Of a DNA stretch of 16,868 bases, positions 1 to 7,300 are shown piece by piece (position 1 is the first letter of the stretch; every line of letters starts with the position of its first letter). Origin of the DNA: Pontimonas sp. (GTDB lineage: Bacteria > Actinomycetota > Actinomycetes > Actinomycetales > Microbacteriaceae); NCBI GenBank assembly GCA_023263045.1, contig JALQXU010000009.1, forward strand, positions 1-16,868, in the 5' to 3' direction. The translations under genes and the position numbers were made by a program. Below the pieces are notes generated by a model, which ran no database searches, was not told the DNA's origin, and saw only the letters and a list, made by a program, of their open reading frames with translations.

Positions 1-447
1 CTGTCAGCGGAACGAAACCATCTCGCCATCCACGTGACTGCTCCGTTGGAGCTCACAAGAGCCGCCCTGCCGGGAATGCTCGAGCGTGGGGAGGGACGCA
101 TCGTGTTTGTCTCGAGCGTGGCGGGGTATTTGGCGAGGGGTTCCTACTCTGCGAATAAAGCGTGGGGTCTGAGCATGGCCCGCTCGCTCAATGCGACGTA
201 TAAGGCTCGGGGCGTTCACGTGAGCGCTGTTGCACCGGGCTTCACGCGCACAGAGTTTCACCAGCGCATGCGCATGGACATCAGCGCATTTCCGGGGTTC
301 CTCTGGTTGAGTGCGCCTTATGTCGTGGAGCGCTCGCTCAGGGCAGTCGAAGCTGGCCGTGCTGTCACCATTCCGAGCCTGCGATACAAAGCGCTCGTGG
401 CCATTGCGGCGCTCCTCCCGAAGCGCGTGCACCAGGCTGGGTCCTAA
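1..447 (+). CDS. Short-chain dehydrogenase/reductase (SDR), 3' part only
   Basis: The reading frame is open from the first base, so the N-terminus, including the Rossmann TGxxxGxG motif, lies outside the window. What remains is the C-terminal part of a classical SDR, an NAD(P)-dependent oxidoreductase. The usual string of features is present: a helix-4 segment ending VTAPLELTRAALPGML, the catalytic serine in VFVSSVAGY, the YxxxK pair in YSANK (about bases 142-158), and the post-catalytic APGFTRTEF motif. The C-terminus, RYKALVAIAALLPKR, is like that of SDRs of the DltE/YqjQ kind. Substrate cannot be told from sequence. The stop codon (445-447) interlocks with that of the convergent repeat-protein gene. 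The fold is certain; the specific reaction is unknown. Confidence 0.88.
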   Translation: MSAERNHLAIHVTAPLELTRAALPGMLERGEGRIVFVSSVAGYLARGSYSANKAWGLSMARSLNATYKARGVHVSAVAPGFTRTEFHQRMRMDISAFPGFLWLSAPYVVERSLRAVEAGRAVTIPSLRYKALVAIAALLPKRVHQAGS

Positions 448-980
448 GCGGAGACGAGCTCGGCGTCGTCTTTGAGGGACGCCTTCCAGGCGACGAGTTT
501 CTGCACTGTGGGGCTGGGGTCCTGTGCCAACTCCTCCATGGCGTCCTCGGGGACGTAATAATTCACTGCGACAAACGCACGAACATTTTCCGATGAGTCG
601 CGGGCCAGCAACCGAAGAACATCGCAGGGCGTTGTTTGGTTGCGAGCAAGGCAGCTCCGAACGCCCTCGTCAGGGTCTTTCGCCAGCTTCTCGTAAACCG
701 AGAGGGGGGCGTGGTAGGACAGCGCAGCGCTCTCTCGAATCTTGGGGTTAGGGTCTTCGGACATCGTGACAATCCTCTTCACCTTCGACTCAGTAATTTC
801 TGGTGAGAGGAAAGACGCCACGGGGTCATCGCCAAGACCCGCTACGCGAGCTTCATTCAGCTGTGACTTCATCGCGGTGGTGTTGAATCGGATGCACGAC
901 ATTCCCTCAGGGTAAACCCCGGGACCGCCATACGTTCGCAACGAGGGCCGAGTGGCGCTGAGAAGTCCCTGATAATTCAC
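444..980 (-). CDS. LRV/HEAT-like repeat protein of unknown function
   Basis: A 178-residue protein from a GTG start. Residues about 68-169 form four tandem repeats of about 26 residues with the pattern hydrophobic-x-x-LA-x-DP-x-x-x-VR-x-x-x-A-x-N-x-x-x-P (for example VYEKLAKDPDEGVRSCLARN and VLRLLARDSSENVRAFVAVN). This resembles leucine-rich-repeat-variant or HEAT-like alpha solenoids, which usually act as protein-binding scaffolds. There is no signal peptide or membrane segment, so it is probably cytoplasmic. The start is uncertain. GTG at 978-980 leaves only 22 bp to the divergent pgsA-like gene, while ATG codons at residues 27 and 37 are alternatives and the second sits closer to the repeat domain. 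A -10-like element, TAGAAG, lies 6 nt upstream of the GTG. I cannot assign a function. The Cys cluster of the FeS-bearing Azotobacter LRV protein is not evident. Confidence 0.75.
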   Translation of the reverse strand: MNYQGLLSATRPSLRTYGGPGVYPEGMSCIRFNTTAMKSQLNEARVAGLGDDPVASFLSPEITESKVKRIVTMSEDPNPKIRESAALSYHAPLSVYEKLAKDPDEGVRSCLARNQTTPCDVLRLLARDSSENVRAFVAVNYYVPEDAMEELAQDPSPTVQKLVAWKASLKDDAELVSA

Positions 981-986
981 GATTCA

Positions 987-996
987 CTTCTACACT
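987..996. promoter_or_regulatory. Possible overlapping outward-facing -10 elements
   Basis: Only 22 bp separate the divergent GTG (980) and ATG (1003) starts. On the plus strand TACACT (991-996, TAnnnT type) ends 6 nt before the ATG. On the minus strand TAGAAG (987-992) ends 6 nt before the GTG. The two share the TA step at 991-992. This geometry would give leaderless transcripts in both directions. The minus-strand element lacks the conserved final T, and no -35 element is obvious, so this is a suggestion only. Confidence 0.3.
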
Positions 997-1002
997 GAGC
1001 GC

Positions 1003-1611
1003 ATGGTGGAGGAGCAGGTCGTCAGCTCAAAAGTCTGGACTCTCGCAAACGCGGTCAGCGTTGTGCGACTGATGGCCATTCCTGTTTTCCTCTGGCTGGT
1101 CATTCAAGACCGGCTGCTTCCCGCTTTCGTTCTCCTGGTTGTTGCTGTGCTGACCGATTTTGTCGACGGGATGATTGCCCGGCGTATGAACGAGATCACT
1201 CGCTTGGGGCAGTTTCTCGATCCCTTCGCCGATCGACTCTTTATCGCGGCCACCGTCATCGCCCTGGCCATTCAAGACGTCGTGCCGTGGTGGTTCGTTG
1301 TCCTGGTCATGCTGCGTGATGCACTGCTCGGTATCGGGGGATTGGTCATGCGTCCCTACGGCGCGGGAACTCTGCCGGTTAAGTGGTGGGGGAAGGTCGC
1401 CACCTTCGGGCTTCTCTTTGTCTTGCCGCTGTTTTTGCTGAGCATGATGATCGGTGAATACGTCTCCGTGTCGGTAGGTGAGGTGCTCATGATGGTCGCG
1501 TGGCCGATCGCCATCATCACTGTTGTCCTCTATTGGGTGGTGGGTTTTTCGTACCTTTTCGACGCCATCGCGATTGCTCGGAAGGCGACTCGCGGGCAAG
1601 ACAATTCTTGA
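1003..1611 (+). CDS. pgsA2: CDP-alcohol phosphatidyltransferase (PgsA2-like phospholipid synthase)
   Basis: A 202-residue integral membrane enzyme. It carries the complete CDP-alcohol phosphotransferase signature D-x2-DG-x2-AR-x8-G-x3-D-x3-D at residues 52-77 (TDFVDGMIARR...GQFLDPFAD), which binds metal and the CDP-linked lipid. Several hydrophobic segments (about 12-35, 38-51, 80-92, 95-116, 133-150 and 160-183) fit the six-helix fold. The family transfers a phosphatidyl group from CDP-diacylglycerol to an alcohol. The closest assignment is phosphatidylglycerophosphate synthase (PgsA2), but a cardiolipin-synthase-like role is not excluded by sequence. It sits 32 bp upstream of a GarA-like gene, as Rv1822 lies near garA in mycobacteria. 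No Shine-Dalgarno sequence precedes the ATG, and the -10-like TACACT suggests a leaderless mRNA. Confidence 0.9.
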   Translation: MVEEQVVSSKVWTLANAVSVVRLMAIPVFLWLVIQDRLLPAFVLLVVAVLTDFVDGMIARRMNEITRLGQFLDPFADRLFIAATVIALAIQDVVPWWFVVLVMLRDALLGIGGLVMRPYGAGTLPVKWWGKVATFGLLFVLPLFLLSMMIGEYVSVSVGEVLMMVAWPIAIITVVLYWVVGFSYLFDAIAIARKATRGQDNS

Positions 1612-1613
1612 GA

Positions 1614-1639
1614 TAGGGTGAACTCGACCATCGAGGGAG
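1614..1639 (+). promoter_or_regulatory. Candidate internal promoter (-10) and ribosome binding site of the FHA gene
   Basis: In the 32-bp gap before the FHA gene, TAGGGT (1614-1619) fits the actinobacterial TAnnnT -10 pattern. GAGGGAG (1633-1639) is a good Shine-Dalgarno sequence 4 nt before the ATG at 1644. A transcript starting near 1626 would have a short normal leader. The gene may also be read through from pgsA2. Confidence 0.35.
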
Positions 1640-1643
1640 TGGA

Positions 1644-2111
1644 ATGAGCGAGACACCGACCGGCCCGGACAGCCCAGGAGCCCCCGACCCAACACAGAAG
1701 TTTGGCCCGGAGTTCCAGCAGAAGCTGCAAGGCCTCGAATCAGGTGTCTCACTCGAAGAACAAGAAATCATCGCAGCTCTCCCTGCGGACTCGGCGTTAC
1801 TGATAGTGCGCAAGGGTCCCAACGTGGGGGCTCGGTTTCTGTTGGACCAGGACTCGACTATTGCGGGACGACACCCGGATGCCGATATCTTTCTCGATGA
1901 TGTGACAGTCTCCAGGCGTCACGCTGAATTTGTCCGACACGGTGGCTCTTTTGAGGTAAAAGATATGGGCTCTCTCAATGGAACCTACTTCGACGGTGTC
2001 CTGGTTGATCAGGCTCTCCTCCACGATGGTGCGGAGGTTCAAGTAGGCAAGTTTCGTATGACCTTCTACGCATCACGCTCCGAGCGCGGTGCAGGAGGCC
2101 AAGCCTCGTGA
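1644..2111 (+). CDS. garA: GarA/OdhI-type FHA-domain regulator of 2-oxoglutarate metabolism
   Basis: A 155-residue soluble protein with a single FHA domain at about 50-145. The phosphothreonine-binding loops are present: GRHPDADIFLDDVTVSRRHAEF and GSLNGTY. In mycobacteria and corynebacteria this family inhibits 2-oxoglutarate dehydrogenase and acts on glutamate enzymes. Phosphorylation of an N-terminal Thr makes the tail fold onto its own FHA domain and switches it off. Here the tail reads DPTQKFGPEFQQKL (residues 15-28), which aligns with the ETTSVFRADF tail of GarA. T17 matches GarA Thr22 (the PknB-type site), but the preceding Thr21 (the PknG site) is proline. A PASTA kinase gene lies 10 kb downstream. 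The stop overlaps the next start (GTGA at 2108-2111), so the two genes are probably translationally coupled. Confidence 0.92.
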   Translation: MSETPTGPDSPGAPDPTQKFGPEFQQKLQGLESGVSLEEQEIIAALPADSALLIVRKGPNVGARFLLDQDSTIAGRHPDADIFLDDVTVSRRHAEFVRHGGSFEVKDMGSLNGTYFDGVLVDQALLHDGAEVQVGKFRMTFYASRSERGAGGQAS

Positions 2112-2815
2112 GTGCGAGTGCGGCGCGGAAGCCGGCCACCGGTAGCGCTCGACCGACGCTGTTGTCTATTGGTCAAGTCCTCGCCAAACTCACCCCAGAG
2201 TTCTCCGACCTCTCACCGTCGAAACTTCGGTTCCTTGAAGACCGGGAGCTCGTTTCGCCGGGGCGCACCCCTGCCGGATACCGCACGTACTCCCCGGCGG
2301 ATGTCGATCGGTTGCGTTTTGTCCTCACCGTCCAGCGCGATCACTATCTGCCGCTGCGGGTCATCAAGCAGTACCTCGACGATGTCGATGAGGGGAAGAG
2401 CCCCGTGTTGCCTCACGCTGGCCCCGTGACCGGTGGCATTCCGGTCGTCGATTCTCAGCGTCTCACTAAGCAAGAGCTCCTCGAGCACAGCGGCGCCCTC
2501 GCCAGCGTTCTCGATGGAGCGATTTCGGCTGGGCTCATCGAGCCCAAGCGTGTCTTCTCTGAACACGACGCCGTGGTGTTGAAGTCCATCGTCGACGCAT
2601 CCAAATTTGGTCTCGAACCTCGACACCTTCGGGGCATGCGTCTCGCTGTCGATCGCGAAGTGGGATTGGTGTCGCAAGCTGTCGCGGCATCTCACGGCGG
2701 GAGCAAGAAGGTGTCGAAAGATGAGTTCCGTGAAAAAGGCCGTGAGCTCTCTGACATTCTTGGAACTCTGCGGCAGGTCCTTACCCGAGACGCCATCAAC
2801 AAGCTAGAGTCTTAA
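2108..2815 (+). CDS. ftsR: MerR-family regulator, FtsR/Rv1828 type
   Basis: A 235-residue transcription factor. Residues 18-92 form a MerR winged helix (LSIGQVLAKLTPEF, SPSKLRFLEDRELVSPGRTPAGYRTYSPADVDRLRFVL, LPLRVIKQYLDDV), which closely follows Rv1828 and the corynebacterial cell-division regulator FtsR. The C-terminal half is the family's own effector or dimer region (from about residue 115, TKQELLEHSGAL). FtsR is known to act on ftsZ expression in Corynebacterium; the same role here is inferred from homology. The GTG start lies inside the stop of garA. The order FHA-MerR-MerR is conserved in actinobacteria, but the DUF151 nuclease gene usually found next is absent. Confidence 0.88.
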   Translation: MSASAARKPATGSARPTLLSIGQVLAKLTPEFSDLSPSKLRFLEDRELVSPGRTPAGYRTYSPADVDRLRFVLTVQRDHYLPLRVIKQYLDDVDEGKSPVLPHAGPVTGGIPVVDSQRLTKQELLEHSGALASVLDGAISAGLIEPKRVFSEHDAVVLKSIVDASKFGLEPRHLRGMRLAVDREVGLVSQAVAASHGGSKKVSKDEFREKGRELSDILGTLRQVLTRDAINKLES

Positions 2816-2847
2816 AGCTCCCTCAGGCGACACGCCAGAGGACAGAA

Positions 2848-2870
2848 TGGCTGGTTAGCCACGACTTTTT
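2848..2870 (+). terminator. Weak stem-loop with T-run, possible terminator after ftsR
   Basis: TGGCT and AGCCA (2848-2852, 2857-2861) form a 5-bp stem around GGTT. Five Ts follow at 2866-2870, after a 4-nt gap. The stem is short, so termination would be partial at best. Its position, in the 120-bp gap between the two MerR genes, fits attenuation of read-through. Confidence 0.25.
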
Positions 2871-2894
2871 CCGGTTGCGGGTATCGTAATCGGG

Positions 2895-2935
2895 CAGCCC
2901 TAAGGGTCAAGTTGAACATTAAGGTTAGGTGAGAG
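2895..2935 (+). promoter_or_regulatory. Control region and ribosome binding site of the second merR gene
   Basis: The region before the ATG at 2936 is rich in short dyads. CCCTAAGGG lies at 2898-2906, TCAAGTTGA (a perfect odd palindrome) at 2907-2915, and CCTAA (2899-2903) matches TTAGG (2925-2929) as an inverted pair. TAAGGT (2920-2925) could be a -10 box. AGGTGAG (2927-2933) is a good Shine-Dalgarno match with short spacing. MerR genes often regulate themselves, so an operator here is plausible but not shown. Confidence 0.4.
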
Positions 2936-3484
2936 ATGGCTTCGTCAGACAACACCAGTGAGCAGTATGCGAAAGACCTACTGTTCACCGATGGCCTGCC
3001 CATCATCGAAGAAGAGCAGGGCTACCGTGGTCACATCGCGGCGAGCGCTGCAGGCATCACCTACCGTCAACTCGATTACTGGGCTCGTACCGGCCTGGTT
3101 GAGCCGACCGTGCAAAGCGCACATGGCTCCGGTTCTCAGCGCCTCTACGGGTTCCGAGACATCCTTGTTCTCAAGCTCGTCAAGCGACTGCTCGACACTG
3201 GGATTTCACTCCAGCAGATTCGGGTTGCCGTCGATCAGCTGAGGGCTGCGGGCATTACCGGTCTCGCCGAAACTACTTTGATGTCGGATGGCGCCAGCGT
3301 GTATTTGTGCACCTCGAACGATGAGGTCATTGACCTCGTCAGTCGCGGTCAGGGAGTTTTCGGAATTGCTGTTGGCAAGGTCCTGCGGGAGGTCGAATCG
3401 TCTCTCGTCTCGGTGGAAGCCACCAACGCGGGAATCGATCCTCGGGATGAGCTCGCCGCGAGGCGAAACCAGCGCGCCAGTTAG
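2936..3484 (+). CDS. MerR-family regulator, Rv1830 type
   Basis: A 182-residue protein. The core (residues about 29-105) matches Rv1830 of M. tuberculosis almost word for word as I recall it: GITYRQLDYWARTGLVEPTVQSAHGSGSQRLYGFRDILVLKLVKRLLDTGISLQQIRVAVD. It is followed by the family's TLMSDGASVYLCTSNDEVIDLVSRGQGVFGIAV effector region, and the DELAARR tail is also typical. In mycobacteria this regulator has been linked to cell division; the target here is unknown. It is separated from ftsR by 120 bp and probably has its own promoter. Its stop (3482-3484) interlocks with that of the convergent parA gene. Family assignment is firm. Confidence 0.9.
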   Translation: MASSDNTSEQYAKDLLFTDGLPIIEEEQGYRGHIAASAAGITYRQLDYWARTGLVEPTVQSAHGSGSQRLYGFRDILVLKLVKRLLDTGISLQQIRVAVDQLRAAGITGLAETTLMSDGASVYLCTSNDEVIDLVSRGQGVFGIAVGKVLREVESSLVSVEATNAGIDPRDELAARRNQRAS

Positions 3485-4284
3485 GCCGGTTCCGGTGTAG
3501 CGAGCTGGACTGAGCGAATTACTCGATCCAGCACCAGGTCAAAGTTGATGGCCATTTCCTCGGCACTCTCACCTGGCCAAATGTGGAGTGGACTCGCAGC
3601 ACCCTGAGCCTGCTGGAGAGCGGCCCGCTCCGGTAGTTCTGGCTGGAGTACGAGGGCTCCGAACATTTGCTTGAGTTCGTCGATGCGGTACTGATGTTCA
3701 ATCGATTGAGGTCTCACCCGGTTCACGATGACCCCAAGTGGCTGGAGTCGAGGTGATACCCCTCGTCGAAGCTCGTCGACCGCCCTAAAGGCTCGCTGAG
3801 TCGCGGCCACTGAGAACAATCCGGGTTCAGTCACCACTGCGACTCGGTCGCTCGCCGTCCAGGCCATGCGGGTGAGCCCATTCAACGACGGTGGACAGTC
3901 GATGAGGACAATATCGTAGTCGTCTTCCACCGCTGCCAGAATCTCCTCCAGTCGCCAAATCTCGCGTTTGGTCAAACTCGGTGAATCAAAAGCCATCGCC
4001 GAGGGAGACCCCAACAAGACATCAACGGTTCCTTTGTGGCTTCTCGTCCAGCCGCTGGGAACGATGGCGTTCTTGACCTGCGACGTGCGGGGAGAAGCCA
4101 ACAGATGAGAGATATTGAGGTGGCGCCCCACGATGACATCCATTCCCGTGGAAGCATCAGACTGAGGATCCATATCGACAACCAGAGTCCGCAGGCCTCT
4201 CGCGAAAGCGGCAGAGGCGAGCCCCAGAGTCACGGTGGTCTTCCCCACACCACCCTTGAGAGAGCTCAAACTGATTACGCGCAT
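3481..4284 (-). CDS. ParA/Soj-family ATPase, orphan
   Basis: A 267-residue soluble ATPase. The start is set at ATG 4282-4284 because it gives the canonical N-terminus MRVISLSSLKGGVGKTT, with the deviant Walker A at residues 10-17. The frame stays open further upstream, but that part runs into the divergent pyc gene. The switch motif VVDMDPQSDAS and Walker B IVLIDCPPSL are intact. ParA ATPases dimerise on ATP and bind DNA to position cargo such as chromosome origins or protein complexes. No ParB gene or parS-like site is seen nearby, so this is not the main parAB locus. A PldP-like or other positioning role is possible. A -10-like TAAGCT (4292-4297) ends 7 nt before the ATG, suggesting a leaderless mRNA. 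Confidence 0.88.
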   Translation of the reverse strand: MRVISLSSLKGGVGKTTVTLGLASAAFARGLRTLVVDMDPQSDASTGMDVIVGRHLNISHLLASPRTSQVKNAIVPSGWTRSHKGTVDVLLGSPSAMAFDSPSLTKREIWRLEEILAAVEDDYDIVLIDCPPSLNGLTRMAWTASDRVAVVTEPGLFSVAATQRAFRAVDELRRGVSPRLQPLGVIVNRVRPQSIEHQYRIDELKQMFGALVLQPELPERAALQQAQGAASPLHIWPGESAEEMAINFDLVLDRVIRSVQLATPEPA

Positions 4285-4365
4285 CGTGGCTAGCTTAGCC
4301 TTGGCTAGGCTTAGGGCTGAGGACCTAGGCGAAGAGGTGTCGGGGGCTCGGAAAGGGAACGCTCG
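4285..4365. promoter_or_regulatory. Divergent parA/pyc control region with operator-like palindrome
   Basis: This 81-bp gap contains a near-palindrome at 4295-4313 with 9-nt arms around a central G, of the form TnAGCCTnG-G-CnAGGCTnA. A second perfect dyad, TAGCC-TT-GGCTA (4296-4307), overlaps it. The dyads cover the presumed minus-strand -10 of parA (4292-4297) and a plus-strand TAGGCT (4306-4311) that could serve pyc. AAAGGG (about 4352-4357) is the likely pyc ribosome binding site, 8 nt before the ATG. A repressor binding here could affect both genes. The protein that might bind is unknown. Confidence 0.45.
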
Positions 4366-7300
4366 ATGGTCAGCAAGATTCTGGTCGCCAACCGCGGTGA
4401 GATTGCGATCAGAGCTTTCCGTGCTGCTGTCGAATTGGGCCTCAAGACTGTTGCCGTGTATCCCGTCGAGGATCGCTTCTCGTTGCACCGCATGAAAGCT
4501 GACGAGGCTTACCAGATTGGCGAACCTGGCCACCCACTTCGGGCCTACCTCGACATTGACGAAATCATGCGCGTGGCAAAACTGGCTGGCGCGGATGCTG
4601 TCTATCCGGGGTATGGGTTTCTCAGTGAAAACCCTGACCTCGCCAGGGCCTGCGAAGAAGCGGGCATTGTTTTGTCGGACCACCTGCTTCGGTCCTGGAA
4701 ATGGCGGGAAACAAGGTCACCGCCAAAGAGCACGCCATTCGAGCCGGTGTTCCCGTTCTTGCCTCGAGTGAGGCGACCACCGATATCGATGCGCTTGTAG
4801 CCGCCGCCGAGGACATTGGTTTCCCCATCTTTGCGAAAGCTGTCGCCGGTGGTGGGGGACGGGGCATGCGCAGGGTCGAGAATCCTGACGAACTCCGACC
4901 AGCTCTCGAGGCTGCCATGCGGGAAGCGGAAACAGCCTTTGGTGACGGTCGCATGTTCGTTGAGCAGGCGGTAGTTCGACCCCGTCACATCGAAGTCCAG
5001 ATCATGGCGGATAAGCAAGGCACGACGTTGCACTTGTTCGAGCGTGACTGCTCGGTCCAACGTCGCCACCAGAAAGTTATCGAGATCGCCCCCGCCCCGA
5101 ACTTGGACCCCGAGCTCAGGCAGCGCATCGTGCGAGATGCGGTCGCCTTTGCCGAGTCCATTGGGTATGAAAACGCGGGAACAGTGGAGTTTCTCGTTGA
5201 CACCGCAGGCGAGCGCGCGGGACAACATGTCTTCATCGAGATGAACCCGCGTATTCAGGTCGAACACACGGTCACGGAGGAAGTCACGGATGTCGATCTT
5301 GTGCACACGCAGATTCGTGTGGCCTCCGGTGAGTCCCTCGAGTCGCTGGGTCTGAGTCAAGACGCGATAGTGACGCGCGGCTTTGCGATGCAGTGTCGGA
5401 TCACCACCGAGGATCCGGCAGCGGACTTCCGTCCCGATACGGGAAAGATCACGACATACCGCTCTCCTGGAGGTGCCGGAATCCGCCTGGATGGAGGAAC
5501 GGTCAACCAGGGAGCTCAGATTTCTCCCTATTTCGATTCCATGCTCGCCAAAATGACGACGCGGGGGAGAACTTTCGACATCGCCGTGTCTCGAGCGAGG
5601 CGGGGTCTCGCGGAGTTCCGTATCCGTGGAGTCTCGACCAACATTCCGTTCTTGCAGGCAGTCGTCGATGATCCGGACTTCCTCGCTGGCGATGTTTCCA
5701 CCTCGTTTATCGACGAGAGGCCTCACCTCGTGCGCTCCCGCTCCAGTAAGGACCGGGGTACGAAGCTTCTCACCTGGATTGCTGATGTCACCGTCAACAA
5801 ACCCCACGGCGACGCACCCTCTGTTGTTGAGCCTGTCACCAAGCTGCCCCAGGTTGACGACACTCCACCGCCTTCGGGTTCGAAACAGCGTCTGATGGAG
5901 CTTGGCCCTCAAGGCTTCGCTGAAGCTCTGCGTGCGTCCACTGCCCTCGCTGTCACCGATACGACGTTCCGAGATGCCCATCAATCGTTGCTCGCGACGC
6001 GAGTGAGAACGAGGGATCTGGTTGATGTGTTGCCCGTGGTGGCGAAAACCACGCCGGAGCTCCTCTCCATCGAGGCGTGGGGTGGCGCAACCTATGACGT
6101 TGCCTTGCGATTCCTCGGTGAGGATCCGTGGGAGCGCCTTCACGCGTTGCGTGAAGGATTGCCGAACGTCTGTATCCAGATGCTCCTTCGAGGTCGTAAC
6201 ACGGTCGGGTATACGCCCTATCCGACAGCGGTCACGGATGCCTTCATCCAAGAAGCAACAGCGGGTGGAATCGATATTTTCCGAATCTTTGATGCACTGA
6301 ACGATGTCACCAATATGCGGCCAGCAATCGACGCGGTCCTCGAGACGGGCACCGCGGTCGCTGAGGTGGGCTTGTGCTATTCGGGCAACCTTCTCGACCC
6401 CTCCGAAGACCTCTACACGCTGGACTACTATTTGCGGCTTGCTGATGAGATGGTGAGCGCGGGAGCGCACATTCTTGCCATCAAAGACATGGCAGGGCTG
6501 CTCAGGGCAGAAGCAGCCGCGAAGCTCGTGGCGGCACTTCGTGAGCGATTCGACACCCCCATTCACCTCCATACTCACGACACTGCGGGTGGGCAGCTCG
6601 CAACCCTCTTGGCCGCTAGTGCCGCGGGAGTCGATGCGGTGGATGCGGCCAATGCGGCCATGGCGGGAACAACAAGTCAACCCTCCTTGTCGGCTCTGGT
6701 GGCTGCTCTAGAAAACACCGAGCGAGACACGGGCTTGTCACTGGAGGCCGTGTCGGCTGTGGAGCCCTATTGGGAGGCCGTTCGCAAGACCTACAAGCCT
6801 TTTGAGTCAGGATTGCCCGGTCCCACCGGTCGTGTATACCACCACGAGATTCCCGGGGGACAGCTCTCCAACCTTCGCCAGCAAGCAATCGCTCTGGGTC
6901 TCGCCGATCGGTTTGAGGACATCGAAGACTGGTACGCCCACGCCAACCGGATGCTCGGTCGTCCCACCAAGGTGACCCCCTCGAGCAAGGTCGTGGGTGA
7001 CCTGGCACTGCATCTTGTCGCGATGGATGTTAACCCTGCAGATTTCGAAGAAAACCCCGGCGCCTACGACATTCCAGACTCTGTGGTGGGCTTCATGGCG
7101 GGTGAACTGGGAGACCTCCCTGGAGGCTGGCCAGAGCCTTTCCGATCGAAAATCTTGGAGGGGAAGACTCGTAAGCCCCAGATGACAGAGCTCACACCCG
7201 AGCAGGAAGCCGCGCTAGAGGTCCCGGGGAGAGAGCGTCAAGACATGCTCAACGAATTGCTGTTCCCCGCTCCTACCGCTGCGTATCGGGACGTGGTGGA

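Noticed and set aside
1027..1752. 241-codon minus-strand frame opposite pgsA2 and garA
   Set aside because: It is antisense to two well-supported genes and has low-complexity, His/Asp-rich content without any motif.
4666..4680. Programmed ribosomal frameshift in pyc
   Set aside because: There is no X-XXY-YYZ slippery heptamer in the zero frame, and pyruvate carboxylases are not known to need recoding. A missing T explains it more simply.
4285..4683. Extended start of the ParA gene giving a 400-residue protein
   Set aside because: The extra 133 residues have no family resemblance and overlap the pyc coding sequence. ATG 4282-4284 gives the canonical ParA N-terminus.
4602..6680. 692-codon open frame on the minus strand inside pyc
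   Set aside because: It is wholly antisense to a gene with full catalytic motifs. Its translation is rich in Arg, Gly and His with no recognisable domain, typical of a shadow frame in G+C-rich coding DNA.
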